Position numbers and translations under genes: made by a program
Shown: in pieces, positions 8,696 through 16,421 of the stretch
Layout: every line of letters starts with the position of its first letter
Position numbering within the stretch: position 1 is the stretch's first letter
NCBI RefSeq assembly: GCF_023073715.1
Contig: NZ_JADPKA010000097.1
Location: 230,315-294,314, forward strand
Source of the DNA: Bradyrhizobium sp. 164
GTDB taxonomy: Bacteria; Pseudomonadota; Alphaproteobacteria; Rhizobiales; Xanthobacteraceae
DNA length: 64,000 bases
Reading direction: 5' to 3'
The notes under the pieces: generated by a model
What the model saw: the letters and a program-made list of their open reading frames with translations, nothing else
Told to the model about the DNA's origin: nothing
Database searches by the model: none

Positions 8696-9673
8696 ATGAG
8701 CTCAAAAGAATTTTCTTATAATGGCCCCGGCCACGGGGCGTCCCAGCTCCGGCATCTGACGATCCGGCAGCTGCGCTCGCTTGCGGCGGTTTCGGCCAAG
8801 GGCAGCGTGACGGCGGCGTCCGGCCATCTCGGGCTGACGCAGCCCGCCGTGACCCAGCAGCTTCGGCAGCTTCAGGACCTCGCCGGCCTGCCGCTGGTGC
8901 AGCGGACCGGTGACGGCATGCTGCTGACGGAGGCCGGCAAGGAGGTGCTGGCGCTGGCCGAACGGGTCGAGGCCGCGATCGTGGATTGCCAGGGCGCGCT
9001 CGACCTGCTGGCGGGACGGACCGGCGGCACGGTGCAGCTCGGCGCGGTCTCGACCGCAAAGTACTTCGTGCCGCACGCGATCGCGGCGTTCTCCAAGCGC
9101 TATCCCAAGATCGAGATCAAGCTCACCATCGGCAATCGCGAGGAGATCCGCGAGGCCATGCACGGCTACGACCTCGATTTCGCCGTGATGGGTCGGCCAC
9201 CGGCGGACGTCACCGTCGACGTCCGTCAGCTCGGGCGCAATCCGCACATCATCGTCGCGCGGAAGGGGCACTGGCTGGAGAAGGATTCCGGCCTCAACCT
9301 GACCGATCTCGTGCACGAGACCTTCCTCACCCGCGAACCGGGCTCGGGTACGCGGACGCTGATGGAAGGCATGTTCCAGAAGTCGGATCTCGAGCCGATC
9401 ATCGGCATGGAGATGAGCAGCAACGAGACCATCAAGCAGGCGGTGATCGCCGGGCTCGGCATCGCCTTCATCTCGGCGCACACCGTGGCGCATGAGCTCG
9501 CCGAGGGCCGGCTGATCGTGCTCGACGTCGCCGGCCTGCCGATCGTGCGGCAATGGTACGTGATCCGCCGCAGCGACAAGGTGCTGCTGCCGCCGGCGCA
9601 GGCGATGTTCGATTTTCTGGGTTCGGAGGGATCGAACTATCTGCCCGACGTGCCCGAACTCGGCGGGGGATAG
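8696..9673 (+). CDS. cbbR: CbbR, LysR-type regulator of the Calvin cycle operon
   Basis: LysR-type activator that responds to metabolic signals and controls the divergent cbb operon. The 325-residue protein has an N-terminal winged helix-turn-helix at about residues 20-80 (AAVSAKGSVTAASGHLGLTQ, then PAVTQQLRQLQ) and a periplasmic-binding-like effector domain with the segment EPGSGTRTLMEG typical of CbbR/CysB-type proteins. It starts with ATG at 8696, within or beside the AT-rich operator block, so it probably represses itself as well. Confidence 0.94.
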   Translation: MSSKEFSYNGPGHGASQLRHLTIRQLRSLAAVSAKGSVTAASGHLGLTQPAVTQQLRQLQDLAGLPLVQRTGDGMLLTEAGKEVLALAERVEAAIVDCQGALDLLAGRTGGTVQLGAVSTAKYFVPHAIAAFSKRYPKIEIKLTIGNREEIREAMHGYDLDFAVMGRPPADVTVDVRQLGRNPHIIVARKGHWLEKDSGLNLTDLVHETFLTREPGSGTRTLMEGMFQKSDLEPIIGMEMSSNETIKQAVIAGLGIAFISAHTVAHELAEGRLIVLDVAGLPIVRQWYVIRRSDKVLLPPAQAMFDFLGSEGSNYLPDVPELGGG

Positions 9674-9684
9674 GCCGCCGAAGT

Positions 9685-9777
9685 TCAGCCCATCAGCTTC
9701 ATCGCGATCGTCGCGGCCAGGATCACGATGATCTGGAGCAGACGCTCCGTCGTGAAGATGCGGTTGAAGGTGGTCAT
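9685..9777 (-). CDS. Possible 30-residue single-pass membrane protein
   Basis: A 31-codon frame convergent with cbbR reads MTTFNRIFTTERLLQIIVIL and then AATIAMKLMG. It is a basic N terminus followed by one hydrophobic helix at about residues 13-28, the usual form of a small inner-membrane protein. A G-rich stretch lies upstream of the ATG but is a weak ribosome site. I do not recognise a family. The frame is open and the composition protein-like, but such short frames occur by chance, hence the low confidence. Confidence 0.35.
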   Translation of the reverse strand: MTTFNRIFTTERLLQIIVILAATIAMKLMG

Positions 9778-9930
9778 CGCGTGCCCCGGCCGACGTGAAG
9801 AATCTCGTTGAGCCGTTGCTAGCACAGGCGCTTGCCGAGACAACTCCGTAATTGCACCGTGATGTCCCGTGCACGATCCGACGATCGCACCTTCGGCAAG
9901 CTGGATCGGGGCCGTGCCGATGGTTGACGA

Positions 9931-10140
9931 TCAGGCCGCGAGCGGGACGGCGTAGTCTGCGCGCGCCGCGAAATAGGCTTCCAGCTCCAGTAGCGCCCGC
10001 GCTTCCCACTCCCTCGCCTGCTCCAGCAACGACCAGCTCTGGCCCGGGCGGAATGCAGCGGTCTGGCGGTAGAGCGATGCGATGCCGCGGTAGCGGCGCA
10101 CGTTCTCCAAGATGGCGTGACCGGTTATTTGGCCGTTCAT
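9931..10140 (-). CDS. Small hypothetical protein
   Basis: A 69-residue protein beginning MNGQITGHAILENVRRYRGI, predicted helical and rich in Tyr, Arg and Ala, with no signal peptide or membrane segment. The ATG at 10140 is preceded by GAGGGAG at the right distance; a 45-base longer version starting upstream is possible but less well supported. It stands alone between cbbR and a membrane protein. It resembles short conserved hypotheticals I associate with Bradyrhizobium, with no known function. Confidence 0.6.
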   Translation of the reverse strand: MNGQITGHAILENVRRYRGIASLYRQTAAFRPGQSWSLLEQAREWEARALLELEAYFAARADYAVPLAA

Positions 10141-10272
10141 GTCCGAAAACTCCCTCGTCATTCCCGCGGGAGAAATTGCGGCCAAATCTTTTTCGAAAAG
10201 TTAGCGGCGCGCGGCAAGCTCGCGGATGGTTGCCGAACTGTTGCGCGCGCGCAACGCGCGTGCACAGTCGAT

Positions 10273-10692
10273 CTATTGCGGATTCGTTGCCGTGCTCTCG
10301 CCCGGGCGCTTCAGCCCGCCGCGGCTGACGATCGCCATCGTCTCGCGGCAGAGATCGGCGAGGCCGATCACCAGCACGGCCAGCAGGCAGAACAGGTTGA
10401 TAGAATCGGCATTCGCGCTGGTCAGCGAATTGAACTCGAAAAAGGGCGGCATGAACGCCCACCATACCAGCGGAATGGTCAGCAGCGCGGCGAGCGCCGC
10501 CGCCGGCACGCCCGCGACAAGCCCGAGCAGGAAAAGGCCGGGCAGGAATGCAGCGAAATAGAGTTTTGCGCCGAGCGCGACACAGATTCCCTGAAGCACC
10601 GCCGACATCGCCACGACGACAAGCCCCAGCAGAAACGCCTGCCACGACCATGGCCGTACCCGCGGTACGCCAAACAGTCCCGTATGCCTCAT
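10273..10692 (-). CDS. DUF4118-like membrane protein
   Basis: A 139-residue integral membrane protein with about four transmembrane helices (residues 18-37, 45-63, 64-82 and 98-114). The middle part, with GLVAGVPAAALAALLTIPLV followed by PPFFEF and then DSINLFCLLAVLV, resembles the DUF4118 module that forms the membrane part of KdpD-type sensor kinases, here free-standing without a kinase domain. A strong GGGGGAGG ribosome site precedes the ATG. The function is unknown; membrane sensing is only an inference. Confidence 0.65.
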   Translation of the reverse strand: MRHTGLFGVPRVRPWSWQAFLLGLVVVAMSAVLQGICVALGAKLYFAAFLPGLFLLGLVAGVPAAALAALLTIPLVWWAFMPPFFEFNSLTSANADSINLFCLLAVLVIGLADLCRETMAIVSRGGLKRPGESTATNPQ

Positions 10693-10830
10693 CAGCCTCC
10701 CCCTGCCGCCTGTTAACCAGGTCCGCTTGCGACCAAAGTACTACAGCGGCGAGCGGACCGCGAGGCGGAAATTGCGGCCTCGCGGGGTTGGTAAATGGGC
10801 CGCAACGCATAATTGCGGCCATGCCGGCGG

Positions 10831-12024
10831 CTATTCGGTCGCCGCATAGAGCAGGCCAGCGACGGGCAGGGCAAGGCCAATGGCCGATGCCAGGGTCCAG
10901 CCGCCCTGTGCGAAGGCGAAGGCGCCGAGCGCGGAGCCGGCAGCACCTGCGGCGAAGAACGTCGCCATATAGAGCCCGTTAAGGCGGCTGCGGTGCTCGT
11001 GCCCGAGCACGAAAATGGCACGGAAGCCGAGCACGACATTGCCCTGCACGCCGATATCGATGGCGATCGCGGCCACCACCAGGCAGGCGAGGTTCAGCAC
11101 CGATCCGGCCGCGCCGATCTGCGTGATCAGGAATCCGGCGGCTGCGAGCAGCATCGCCACCAGCGTCGCGAGGCGGCTATGGCCGCGGTCGGCGAGCCGT
11201 CCTGCGATCGGGGCCGCGAACACGCCGGCAACGCCTGCGAGCGCGAACAGCGCGATGCCGCGCTGGGTGAAGCCGAATGCGCTCGCGAGCTGGAGCGGCG
11301 CTACCGTCCAGAACAGCGTGAAGCAGCCGAACAGACTCGCCTGGTAGAGCGCACGGCGGCGCAGCAGCGGCGTGGTGCGCACCAGCTGCGGCATCGACAG
11401 CAGCAGCGCGCCATAGTGCATGCGCGCCACCGGCTTGCGCTGCGGCAGCGTCAACCAGAGCACGGCTGCGAGCACGATCATCAGCCCGGCCGAGCCGAAG
11501 AACACTGCGTGCCACGACAGCGCCGCCGTGACGAAGCTCGACACCGGGCGCGCCAGCATGATGCCGAGCATCAGGCCGGTCGAGACATTGCCGACGACGC
11601 GGCCGCGGATGGCCTCGGGCGCCAGATGCGCGGCATAGGGAATGATGATCTGCACCGCGACCGAGCCGAGCCCGATGAACAGCGCGGCGATCAGGAACGG
11701 CAGCGCGTGGGTGGCGAACGCCGCGGCGAGCAGGGCCGCCGCCCCAAGCGCGATGACCGAGCAGATCAGCGTGCGGTTCTCGACGAGGTCGCCGAGCGGT
11801 ACGATGAAGAGAAGCCCGATGCCGTAGCCGATCTGCGTCATGGTGACGATCAGCCCGCTAGCTGCATGCGACAGGCCGAGCGCGGCGCTGATCGGCGCGA
11901 TCAGCGGCTGGGCGTAATAGATGTTGGCGGCGACCATGCCACAGGCCGCGGCAAGCACGAAGGTCAGGCGCTGCGACACCGCATCCGGTCCGGGCGCGGT
12001 CTCGATCGTGGCATTCATCGTCAT
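10831..12024 (-). CDS. MFS transporter, probable drug/metabolite efflux
   Basis: A 397-residue major facilitator protein with about 12 transmembrane helices. The N-terminal NIYYAQPLIAPISAALG segment is characteristic of a YnfM-like branch of MFS exporters. It starts 51 bases after the stop of a tetR-family gene on the same strand, and a perfect 24-base operator-like palindrome lies in that gap, 16-39 bases ahead of its ATG. This suggests direct repression by the neighbouring TetR protein and induction by an exported compound; the substrate cannot be deduced. Confidence 0.85.
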   Translation of the reverse strand: MTMNATIETAPGPDAVSQRLTFVLAAACGMVAANIYYAQPLIAPISAALGLSHAASGLIVTMTQIGYGIGLLFIVPLGDLVENRTLICSVIALGAAALLAAAFATHALPFLIAALFIGLGSVAVQIIIPYAAHLAPEAIRGRVVGNVSTGLMLGIMLARPVSSFVTAALSWHAVFFGSAGLMIVLAAVLWLTLPQRKPVARMHYGALLLSMPQLVRTTPLLRRRALYQASLFGCFTLFWTVAPLQLASAFGFTQRGIALFALAGVAGVFAAPIAGRLADRGHSRLATLVAMLLAAAGFLITQIGAAGSVLNLACLVVAAIAIDIGVQGNVVLGFRAIFVLGHEHRSRLNGLYMATFFAAGAAGSALGAFAFAQGGWTLASAIGLALPVAGLLYAATE

Positions 12025-12039
12025 TCGTTAGACTCCAGG

Positions 12040-12063
12040 AATAGGGAATGACTATTCCCTATT
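12040..12063. promoter_or_regulatory. TetR operator in front of the MFS gene
   Basis: A perfect inverted repeat: arms AATAGGGAAT at 12040-12049 and ATTCCCTATT at 12054-12063 around GACT. It occupies the gap between the tetR stop and the MFS start. A diverged copy of the same sequence lies upstream of tetR itself. Confidence 0.75.
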
Positions 12064-12075
12064 ATGACAAAAAAT

Positions 12076-12693
12076 TCAGGCGAGCAGTTTCATCGCGACG
12101 GCGACGAGGCGCGTCCCGTCGAGCGGCAGGCGTGCCTTGCCGGCGACGCGCATGCCTTGCGTGATGCAGATCATCAGCCGCGCGGTGTCGTTGGCATCGA
12201 CGTGACGGGGAATCGACCCATCGGCCTGCCCCTGGCGAATGAGGCCGGCGATGAAGCTTTCGTTCGTTTTGAGCTGCGCATTGACGCGGGCGCTGACCAC
12301 GGGATCGAGCGCGGACAGTTCGACCGCGCTGCCGACGACCAGGCAGCCGCGCTGCCCCTCGGTGCCCTGGGAATGCTCGACATAGGACAAGAGCACGTTG
12401 CGGATTTGCTCGCGGCCGTTTGCACCGCACGCCGCTGCGCTGCGCGTCTGCTCCTGGCGCAGCGTGGTGTAGCGTTCGAAGGCGGCGAGAAACACGGCAT
12501 GCTTGTCGCGAAACGCCTTGTAGACGCTCCCCGTAGCCAGCCGCATCGCCGCGGTGAGATCGCCGATCGAGGTCGCATGATAACCGCGCTCGCGAAACAC
12601 GCGCACGGCCCTGTCGAGCGCGGTATTCATGTCGAACTCCCGGGGACGGCCGGGCGGACGGGTGGGCTGAGATCGGCGGGCAGCCTTTTGCAT
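12076..12693 (-). CDS. TetR/AcrR family repressor
   Basis: A 205-residue TetR-type regulator. The N-terminal GRPREFDMNTALDRAVRVFR and the helix-turn-helix GYHATSIGDLTAAMRLATGS with VYKAFRDK make up the DNA-binding domain at about residues 14-68; the rest is the ligand-binding core. I chose the ATG at 12693, which includes the usual basic GRPRE leader; shorter and longer starts exist. It is followed by an MFS exporter on the same strand. Matching operators precede both genes, so it probably represses itself and the pump. Confidence 0.88.
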   Translation of the reverse strand: MQKAARRSQPTRPPGRPREFDMNTALDRAVRVFRERGYHATSIGDLTAAMRLATGSVYKAFRDKHAVFLAAFERYTTLRQEQTRSAAACGANGREQIRNVLLSYVEHSQGTEGQRGCLVVGSAVELSALDPVVSARVNAQLKTNESFIAGLIRQGQADGSIPRHVDANDTARLMICITQGMRVAGKARLPLDGTRLVAVAMKLLA

Positions 12694-12701
12694 TGCGGGA
12701 T

Positions 12702-12725
12702 AATAGGGAATGATTGTTTCCGAAT
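12702..12725. promoter_or_regulatory. Second, imperfect TetR operator upstream of tetR
   Basis: The left arm AATAGGGAAT (12702-12711) and four-base spacer GATT repeat the MFS operator; the right arm GTTTCCGAAT matches the ideal ATTCCCTATT at 6 of 10 positions. It lies 9-32 bases upstream of the tetR start, fitting autoregulation. Confidence 0.6.
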
Positions 12726-12958
12726 AAAGACACTTGGTTGTGAATGGGAATGGATAAAGGTTGGCTGATGGATAGCGGAAACTTAGGAGATCGCGTCCCG
12801 GACAAGCTGCAACGCGCAAGCGTTGCGGCGCAGAGCAGGCACCCAGAAAGCGACACGGCAAAATGCGGAAAGATGGGCCCCGGCTCTGCAGCGCATCGCT
12901 AAAGGGCGCTGCGCTGCGTCCGGGGCACGAGAGGAGAGTGAGGCATGATCTCTCCACA

Positions 12959-13038
12959 CGTCATTGCGAGCGCAGCGAAGCAATCCAGAATCCCGCCGCG
13001 GAAAGACTCTGGATTGCTTCGCTGCGCTCGCAATGACG
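12959..13038. repeat. Palindromic repeat, perfect 31-base arms
   Basis: Arms at 12959-12989 and 13008-13038 are exact reverse complements around an 18-base loop. The arm begins CGTCATTGCGAGCGCAGCGA. This is the form of dispersed intergenic palindromes found in many copies in Bradyrhizobium and Rhodopseudomonas chromosomes; only one copy is visible in this window. It could fold into a hairpin in either transcript. Confidence 0.85.
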
Positions 13039-13157
13039 GAGCAAGGTGAACCGACGTCGTTTTCAAACTCGCAGTTTACTCGCAGACACGCCTTCGCATT
13101 CTCGCGGCGCGTTTCGCCCGAGCTTTGCTTCGTCGCTCCACCCTCAAAGCCGGGAGG

Positions 13158-13270
13158 GCGCAGGGAAGGCCGGATGCCGGCTGGCACCCACGGTCCGCTG
13201 TGCGAAAGGCACACGCAGAAAACTGCACAGCGGCATACAGGTGAAGCGCAACACACGGCCTTCCCTGCGC
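13158..13270. repeat. Nested inverted-repeat element, possible structured RNA
   Basis: Outer arms GCGCAGGGAAGGCCG (13158-13172) and its exact complement (13256-13270) enclose inner arms CCGCTGTGC (13195-13203) and GCACAGCGG (13225-13233). A further small hairpin, GCAG-AAAA-CTGC, lies inside. The block resembles a sequence that recurs in Bradyrhizobium genomes. I cannot tell whether it acts as RNA or is a relic of a mobile repeat. Confidence 0.55.
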
Positions 13271-13971
13271 AGTGGTTTGACGGCTTATGCCGCGCTCTCC
13301 TGGGAGCCGAGTTCGTTCTGGCCTCCCTCGCCCTCGTAGAAGTCACGGACACCGCGCCGGTTGACGCCAATGCCGCATCCGCAAGAGCTTGACCGTAGCA
13401 ACGACGGCCAGGACCACACGGTTTTGCCGTACGCGCGGCTCGCCTGCGCCACAGGGTTCGACGGCGTTGTGCACCTTGCCATCGACATGCTGGCGCGACG
13501 AACCTGACAGCGCCGTCCGTCCTGCGCGAAGCTTAAGGGTTCACGGAGAGCAATCCGCCCTGCCCTTGGCCTTTCGCGCCCGACGCTGCCGCGTCCACCG
13601 CAAGCCCGGCTCCGCGATCATCACGACACATGATCGCCCCTCTCGGATGAGCCGGGATGGGCGATACATACGTTATTTCCGAATTTCGGTAAAGTGGAAT
13701 ATTTTTGCGCGAGGGAATTGACAGACGGGCGACACAGGCGCGGCTGGAGCGGAAGCGCAAACCGGGAGTGTGCGCGCAAGCAGACCCCGGGTTACGCTGC
13801 GTTCCATCGGGCTATGAGGAGCTACGCTGCAAGTGAGTGCGGGCGACCCTTGCCAGCTGCGATCGTTGCGAATTTGCAACGGTTCCCCACGGTCTGAAGC
13901 CGGCCAAAAGAAACTCCCATTACGGCCACGAACCGCTCTCACAACGCCGTGAGACTAGCAGGGGAACTACG

Positions 13972-14196
13972 ATGCGTGCACAGCGCGTTTGGAAAGTGAA
14001 TGGGGCCGCCAGCATCGGGCAACTCCAATCGAGACTGGATGACCTGAACAAGCGGCTTGGCCAGCTCGAAGGCCAGCATCCCGAGGGCTGGAAGATCGAA
14101 GAACTGAGATCGAGCGCGCTCAGCCTGTCGCGCGAAATCGACGACATCCGCTGCGCCGAGGCGACGGCCGCGCTGAGCGAGCTGCTGCGCAAGTAA
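13972..14196 (+). CDS. Small coiled-coil hypothetical protein
   Basis: A 74-residue protein from the ATG at 13972, preceded by AGGGGA. The sequence SIGQLQSRLDDLNKRLGQLE and the later ELRSSALSLSREIDDIR have heptad spacing of hydrophobic residues, so a short coiled coil spanning most of the chain is likely. No signal peptide or known domain is visible. It lies alone on the plus strand just after the repeat region; an upstream extension of the frame is open but has no ribosome site. Confidence 0.55.
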   Translation: MRAQRVWKVNGAASIGQLQSRLDDLNKRLGQLEGQHPEGWKIEELRSSALSLSREIDDIRCAEATAALSELLRK

Positions 14197-14317
14197 TCAG
14201 GCCTATCGCGATTCGCTCGCCGAACAAGGAACCAACCTCGCGCACCACCATTTCCATGCTGAGCATGGAGCAAGACCATGACGGGCATCGCGCGCCTCGC
14301 ACCGTGAGGGATTTCGC

Positions 14318-14644
14318 ATGACGTCCGACCCCGAGGAGTCGGTGAGGCTGCAAGGCTATGGCGAGATGACGTTGCGCACCGCGATCGCGACGCTGATGGC
14401 GCTGGCGCCGCGCGAGCGATCCGACGCTGCCATCTTCCGCATCCGCGACGGCTCGCGCCTTGCCAGGCGCGAGATCACCGACCTCGCCTCGGAATTGGGC
14501 ATGGCGCCGCTCGCCGACGTCAGGTCTCCAAGACTCGTCCCGGAGCAGCACTGGCAGGACATCGTCCGCGGCATGGTGCGCGAGGCGCCGCTGCCATCGC
14601 TGATGGTGGCGTTCTTGGTCGGCATGCTTGTGGCGCGGCGGTGA
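14318..14644 (+). CDS. Hypothetical protein with C-terminal membrane helix
   Basis: A 108-residue protein with a soluble N-terminal part of about 88 residues and a C-terminal hydrophobic segment, LPSLMVAFLVGMLVARR, that looks like a tail anchor. The ATG follows GTGAGGG. The soluble part is rich in Arg, Glu and Ala and shows no motif I know. It is on the same strand as the small coiled-coil gene about 120 bases upstream, so the two may be co-transcribed. Confidence 0.6.
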   Translation: MTSDPEESVRLQGYGEMTLRTAIATLMALAPRERSDAAIFRIRDGSRLARREITDLASELGMAPLADVRSPRLVPEQHWQDIVRGMVREAPLPSLMVAFLVGMLVARR

Positions 14645-14647
14645 AGC

Positions 14648-14896
14648 TCACGCGGCGGCGCGGACCGATTTCGCGCGTTGCTCGAGCGCATTGATCGTCG
14701 ACACGAGATTCTCACGTCGCGCGCGAAGGTTTGTCGCGAGCAGCGGATAGGACGGGTCCTTCACGTCAAACACTCCGGCCTTGGCCTCTTCTTCGAGGAT
14801 GTCGGAATTCATGAGCTGAACGCGCCACCACAAATCCGCAATCAGCGCGCTGAGCCGAAGCTCTCCAGTGGAGCCAAAACGGGACACTTCTTTCAT
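14648..14896 (-). CDS. Small hypothetical protein
   Basis: An 82-residue soluble protein from the ATG at 14896, preceded by GGGTGAGG, beginning MKEVSRFGSTGELRLSALIA. It contains a Trp-Trp pair (DLWWRVQLMNSDI) and an acidic middle, and is predicted mostly helical. A longer in-frame version is open but lacks a ribosome site and family character. It converges with the membrane-tailed gene, with 3 bases between stops. The type is familiar from Bradyrhizobium hypotheticals, without a known role. Confidence 0.6.
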   Translation of the reverse strand: MKEVSRFGSTGELRLSALIADLWWRVQLMNSDILEEEAKAGVFDVKDPSYPLLATNLRARRENLVSTINALEQRAKSVRAAA

Positions 14897-15205
14897 TGTT
14901 TGCCTCACCCTGAAACAGTCCCTCCGCTGGGGACTGCCGATGGTCCTGACTGAGCAAACAGAGTGCCAGGGCTGCGGGCCAGTCAGATGCGCCGACCTGC
15001 ACAACTTCGTGGCCTGCCCAGGGTCGACCGCAACCGCCATGACCGTAAGGCGCGTTGGTCGGCGCGAGCCATGCCGCCCCGACAGACGTCCCTGCTAGGC
15101 CAAATCCATCGTGGACCCGCCGCGAAAATCGTTGCAAAAAGGCGCTCCCGAGGCGCCGGCGGCCGGTCTGTCAAGCCTTTAGGAATACGTCGACTTTTGG
15201 AAGAA
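14897..15205. other. Intergenic stretch before the tRNA fragment
   Basis: About 310 bases without a supported gene. It holds the presumed promoter of the small minus-strand gene ending at 14648 and then runs into the tRNA-Pro fragment. No strong hairpin with a T-run was noticed. Confidence 0.5.
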
Positions 15206-15256
15206 TGGTCGGAGTGGCAGGATTCGAACCTGCGACCCCTGCGTCCCGAACGCAGT
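15206..15256 (-). tRNA. 3' half of tRNA-Pro(CGG), attachment-site scar
   Basis: On the minus strand these 51 bases read as the 3' part of a proline tRNA. They comprise one base before the anticodon stem, the anticodon arm CTGCG-TTCGGGA-CGCAG (anticodon CGG), the variable region, a complete T arm with GGTTCGAATCC, the 3' acceptor strand CACTCCG and an encoded discriminator plus CCA. The D arm and the 5' acceptor strand, expected as CGGAGTG, are absent; the sequence beyond 15256 is unrelated and AT-richer. A lone tRNA 3' half is the typical product of site-specific integration into a tRNA gene, so this is best read as the attachment site at one end of an integrated element. Confidence 0.85.
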
Positions 15257-16421
15257 GAGTATCTTTTAAGTTATTGATATTTCTTGGTGTGGCAGTCGTT
15301 CCCGTCCCGTTTTGTTCACTGTCGTTTCACCCAATTCATTGCGATTTCGTTGCGGGCGTTTACCACGAGAACAGCTACAAACCTCGTCCGATTTCTCTGC
15401 GCGAAGGGCGCTTCTCCGGTCGCATGAGGCGGAAAAGGCCCCCGGGAAAGACTCGAACTCGTTTCATGACGGGATGAGCGAGCCACCCGCGAGCGGATGT
15501 CGCCGTCATGCGAGCCGAAGCGCTCTCGCGAAAACCCGGCTGCGCAGGCGGTCGCGTTCAGCCACGGGCGATCCGGAACCGGTGAATTCGGCGACGCCGA
15601 GCTGATCTGTAATTCGGCGATGTGTCTGAGTACCTGTCCGCGCCCTGACATGCAGCGGGAACCTCGGACCTTTTTATTCGCAATTATCCTTTCGGTAGGC
15701 CTAACTCCTCGATGGCCCGGAGGCAGATCTTGGCGGGGTCCTTGAGGCCCGTCTGCCCGATCTCAATGATCTTCCCGGCGGTATCACTTCGGTGAGCGGA
15801 TTGTTTCGATCCTGTACGCCAATCGTACGGAGGGCCTTCTCGTAAGCGCTGGAAAGCCGCGTGATCTATTCAGGCCCAAGAGGTGAGTTTTGAAATATTC
15901 GGTAGATGGCCAGCGTTAGTCCCCCTGCTGGACGTACCGTAGCATCAGCTCGCGAAGGGAGCATTGCGATTCGAGCCTTGGGCAAACGATTTTCGGTTTT
16001 CCGGGATGACCAGAGGCTCGACGGAAGCCGCTCAGGAGGAGTCAGGGAGCCTTCGCGCGCGCCCGTTCGCGGGCGGCTCGGCGGCGCTGATCCCGGCCGA
16101 GCCGGGTCGAGGCAGGAAGACGAGCCGCGGGTGTGGTGGCGGCGGCTCGGCTCCAGCTGCCTGCCTTCCGGCCTCGGCTTCAGAAGGCCGAGCTTCCATG
16201 AGCTCGAGCACCGCGCGCCCCTTCTCATTGTCACCAACCAGGCCGATCCGGCGCTCGTCCAGGCGAAGCTCGGGAATGGCAAGAACCTGACGGTCCGCGC
16301 GCCGAAACTGCACTTCTTCGAAGATGATCCGTTCAGCCGCCCTACGAAAGTGAGGACGGCCTGCCTGAGGCGCTTCGCGTCGGACAGCTTCAATCAAAAC
16401 GATTCTTTCGCCTCTGTCGCA
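15257..16421. other. Gene-poor left end of the island
   Basis: About 1.16 kb with no supported gene. Between about 15.87 and 16.5 kb, long frames are open on both strands at once, a sign of skewed base composition and not of coding. None shows a domain, a ribosome site or a recognisable transposase or integrase segment. Decayed insertion or integrase remnants are possible but I cannot show them. Confidence 0.5.

Larger units (their letters stand above)
12726..13971. other. Gene-free repeat-bearing region
   Basis: About 1.25 kb with no frame I can support as a gene. It contains a long perfect palindrome (12959-13038), a nested inverted-repeat element (13158-13270), and further sequence to about 13660 of the kind that recurs in Bradyrhizobium genomes and is often mis-annotated as short basic proteins. 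Several overlapping frames of 60-195 codons are open here on both strands, but none has a ribosome site and protein-like composition together. Confidence 0.6.

Noticed and set aside
10813..12051. 412-codon plus-strand frame opposite the MFS gene
   Set aside because: Extremely Arg/Gln/His-rich, no domain, and exactly antisense to a clear 12-helix transporter.
12783..13760. Several 60-195-codon frames on both strands in the repeat region
   Set aside because: They run through palindromic repeats, lack ribosome sites and have the composition of the spurious proteins often called in such repeats.
14265..14321. 18-residue leader frame ending in ATGA over the start of the 108-residue gene
   Set aside because: Too short to judge; no ribosome site or conservation evidence, although translational coupling is possible.
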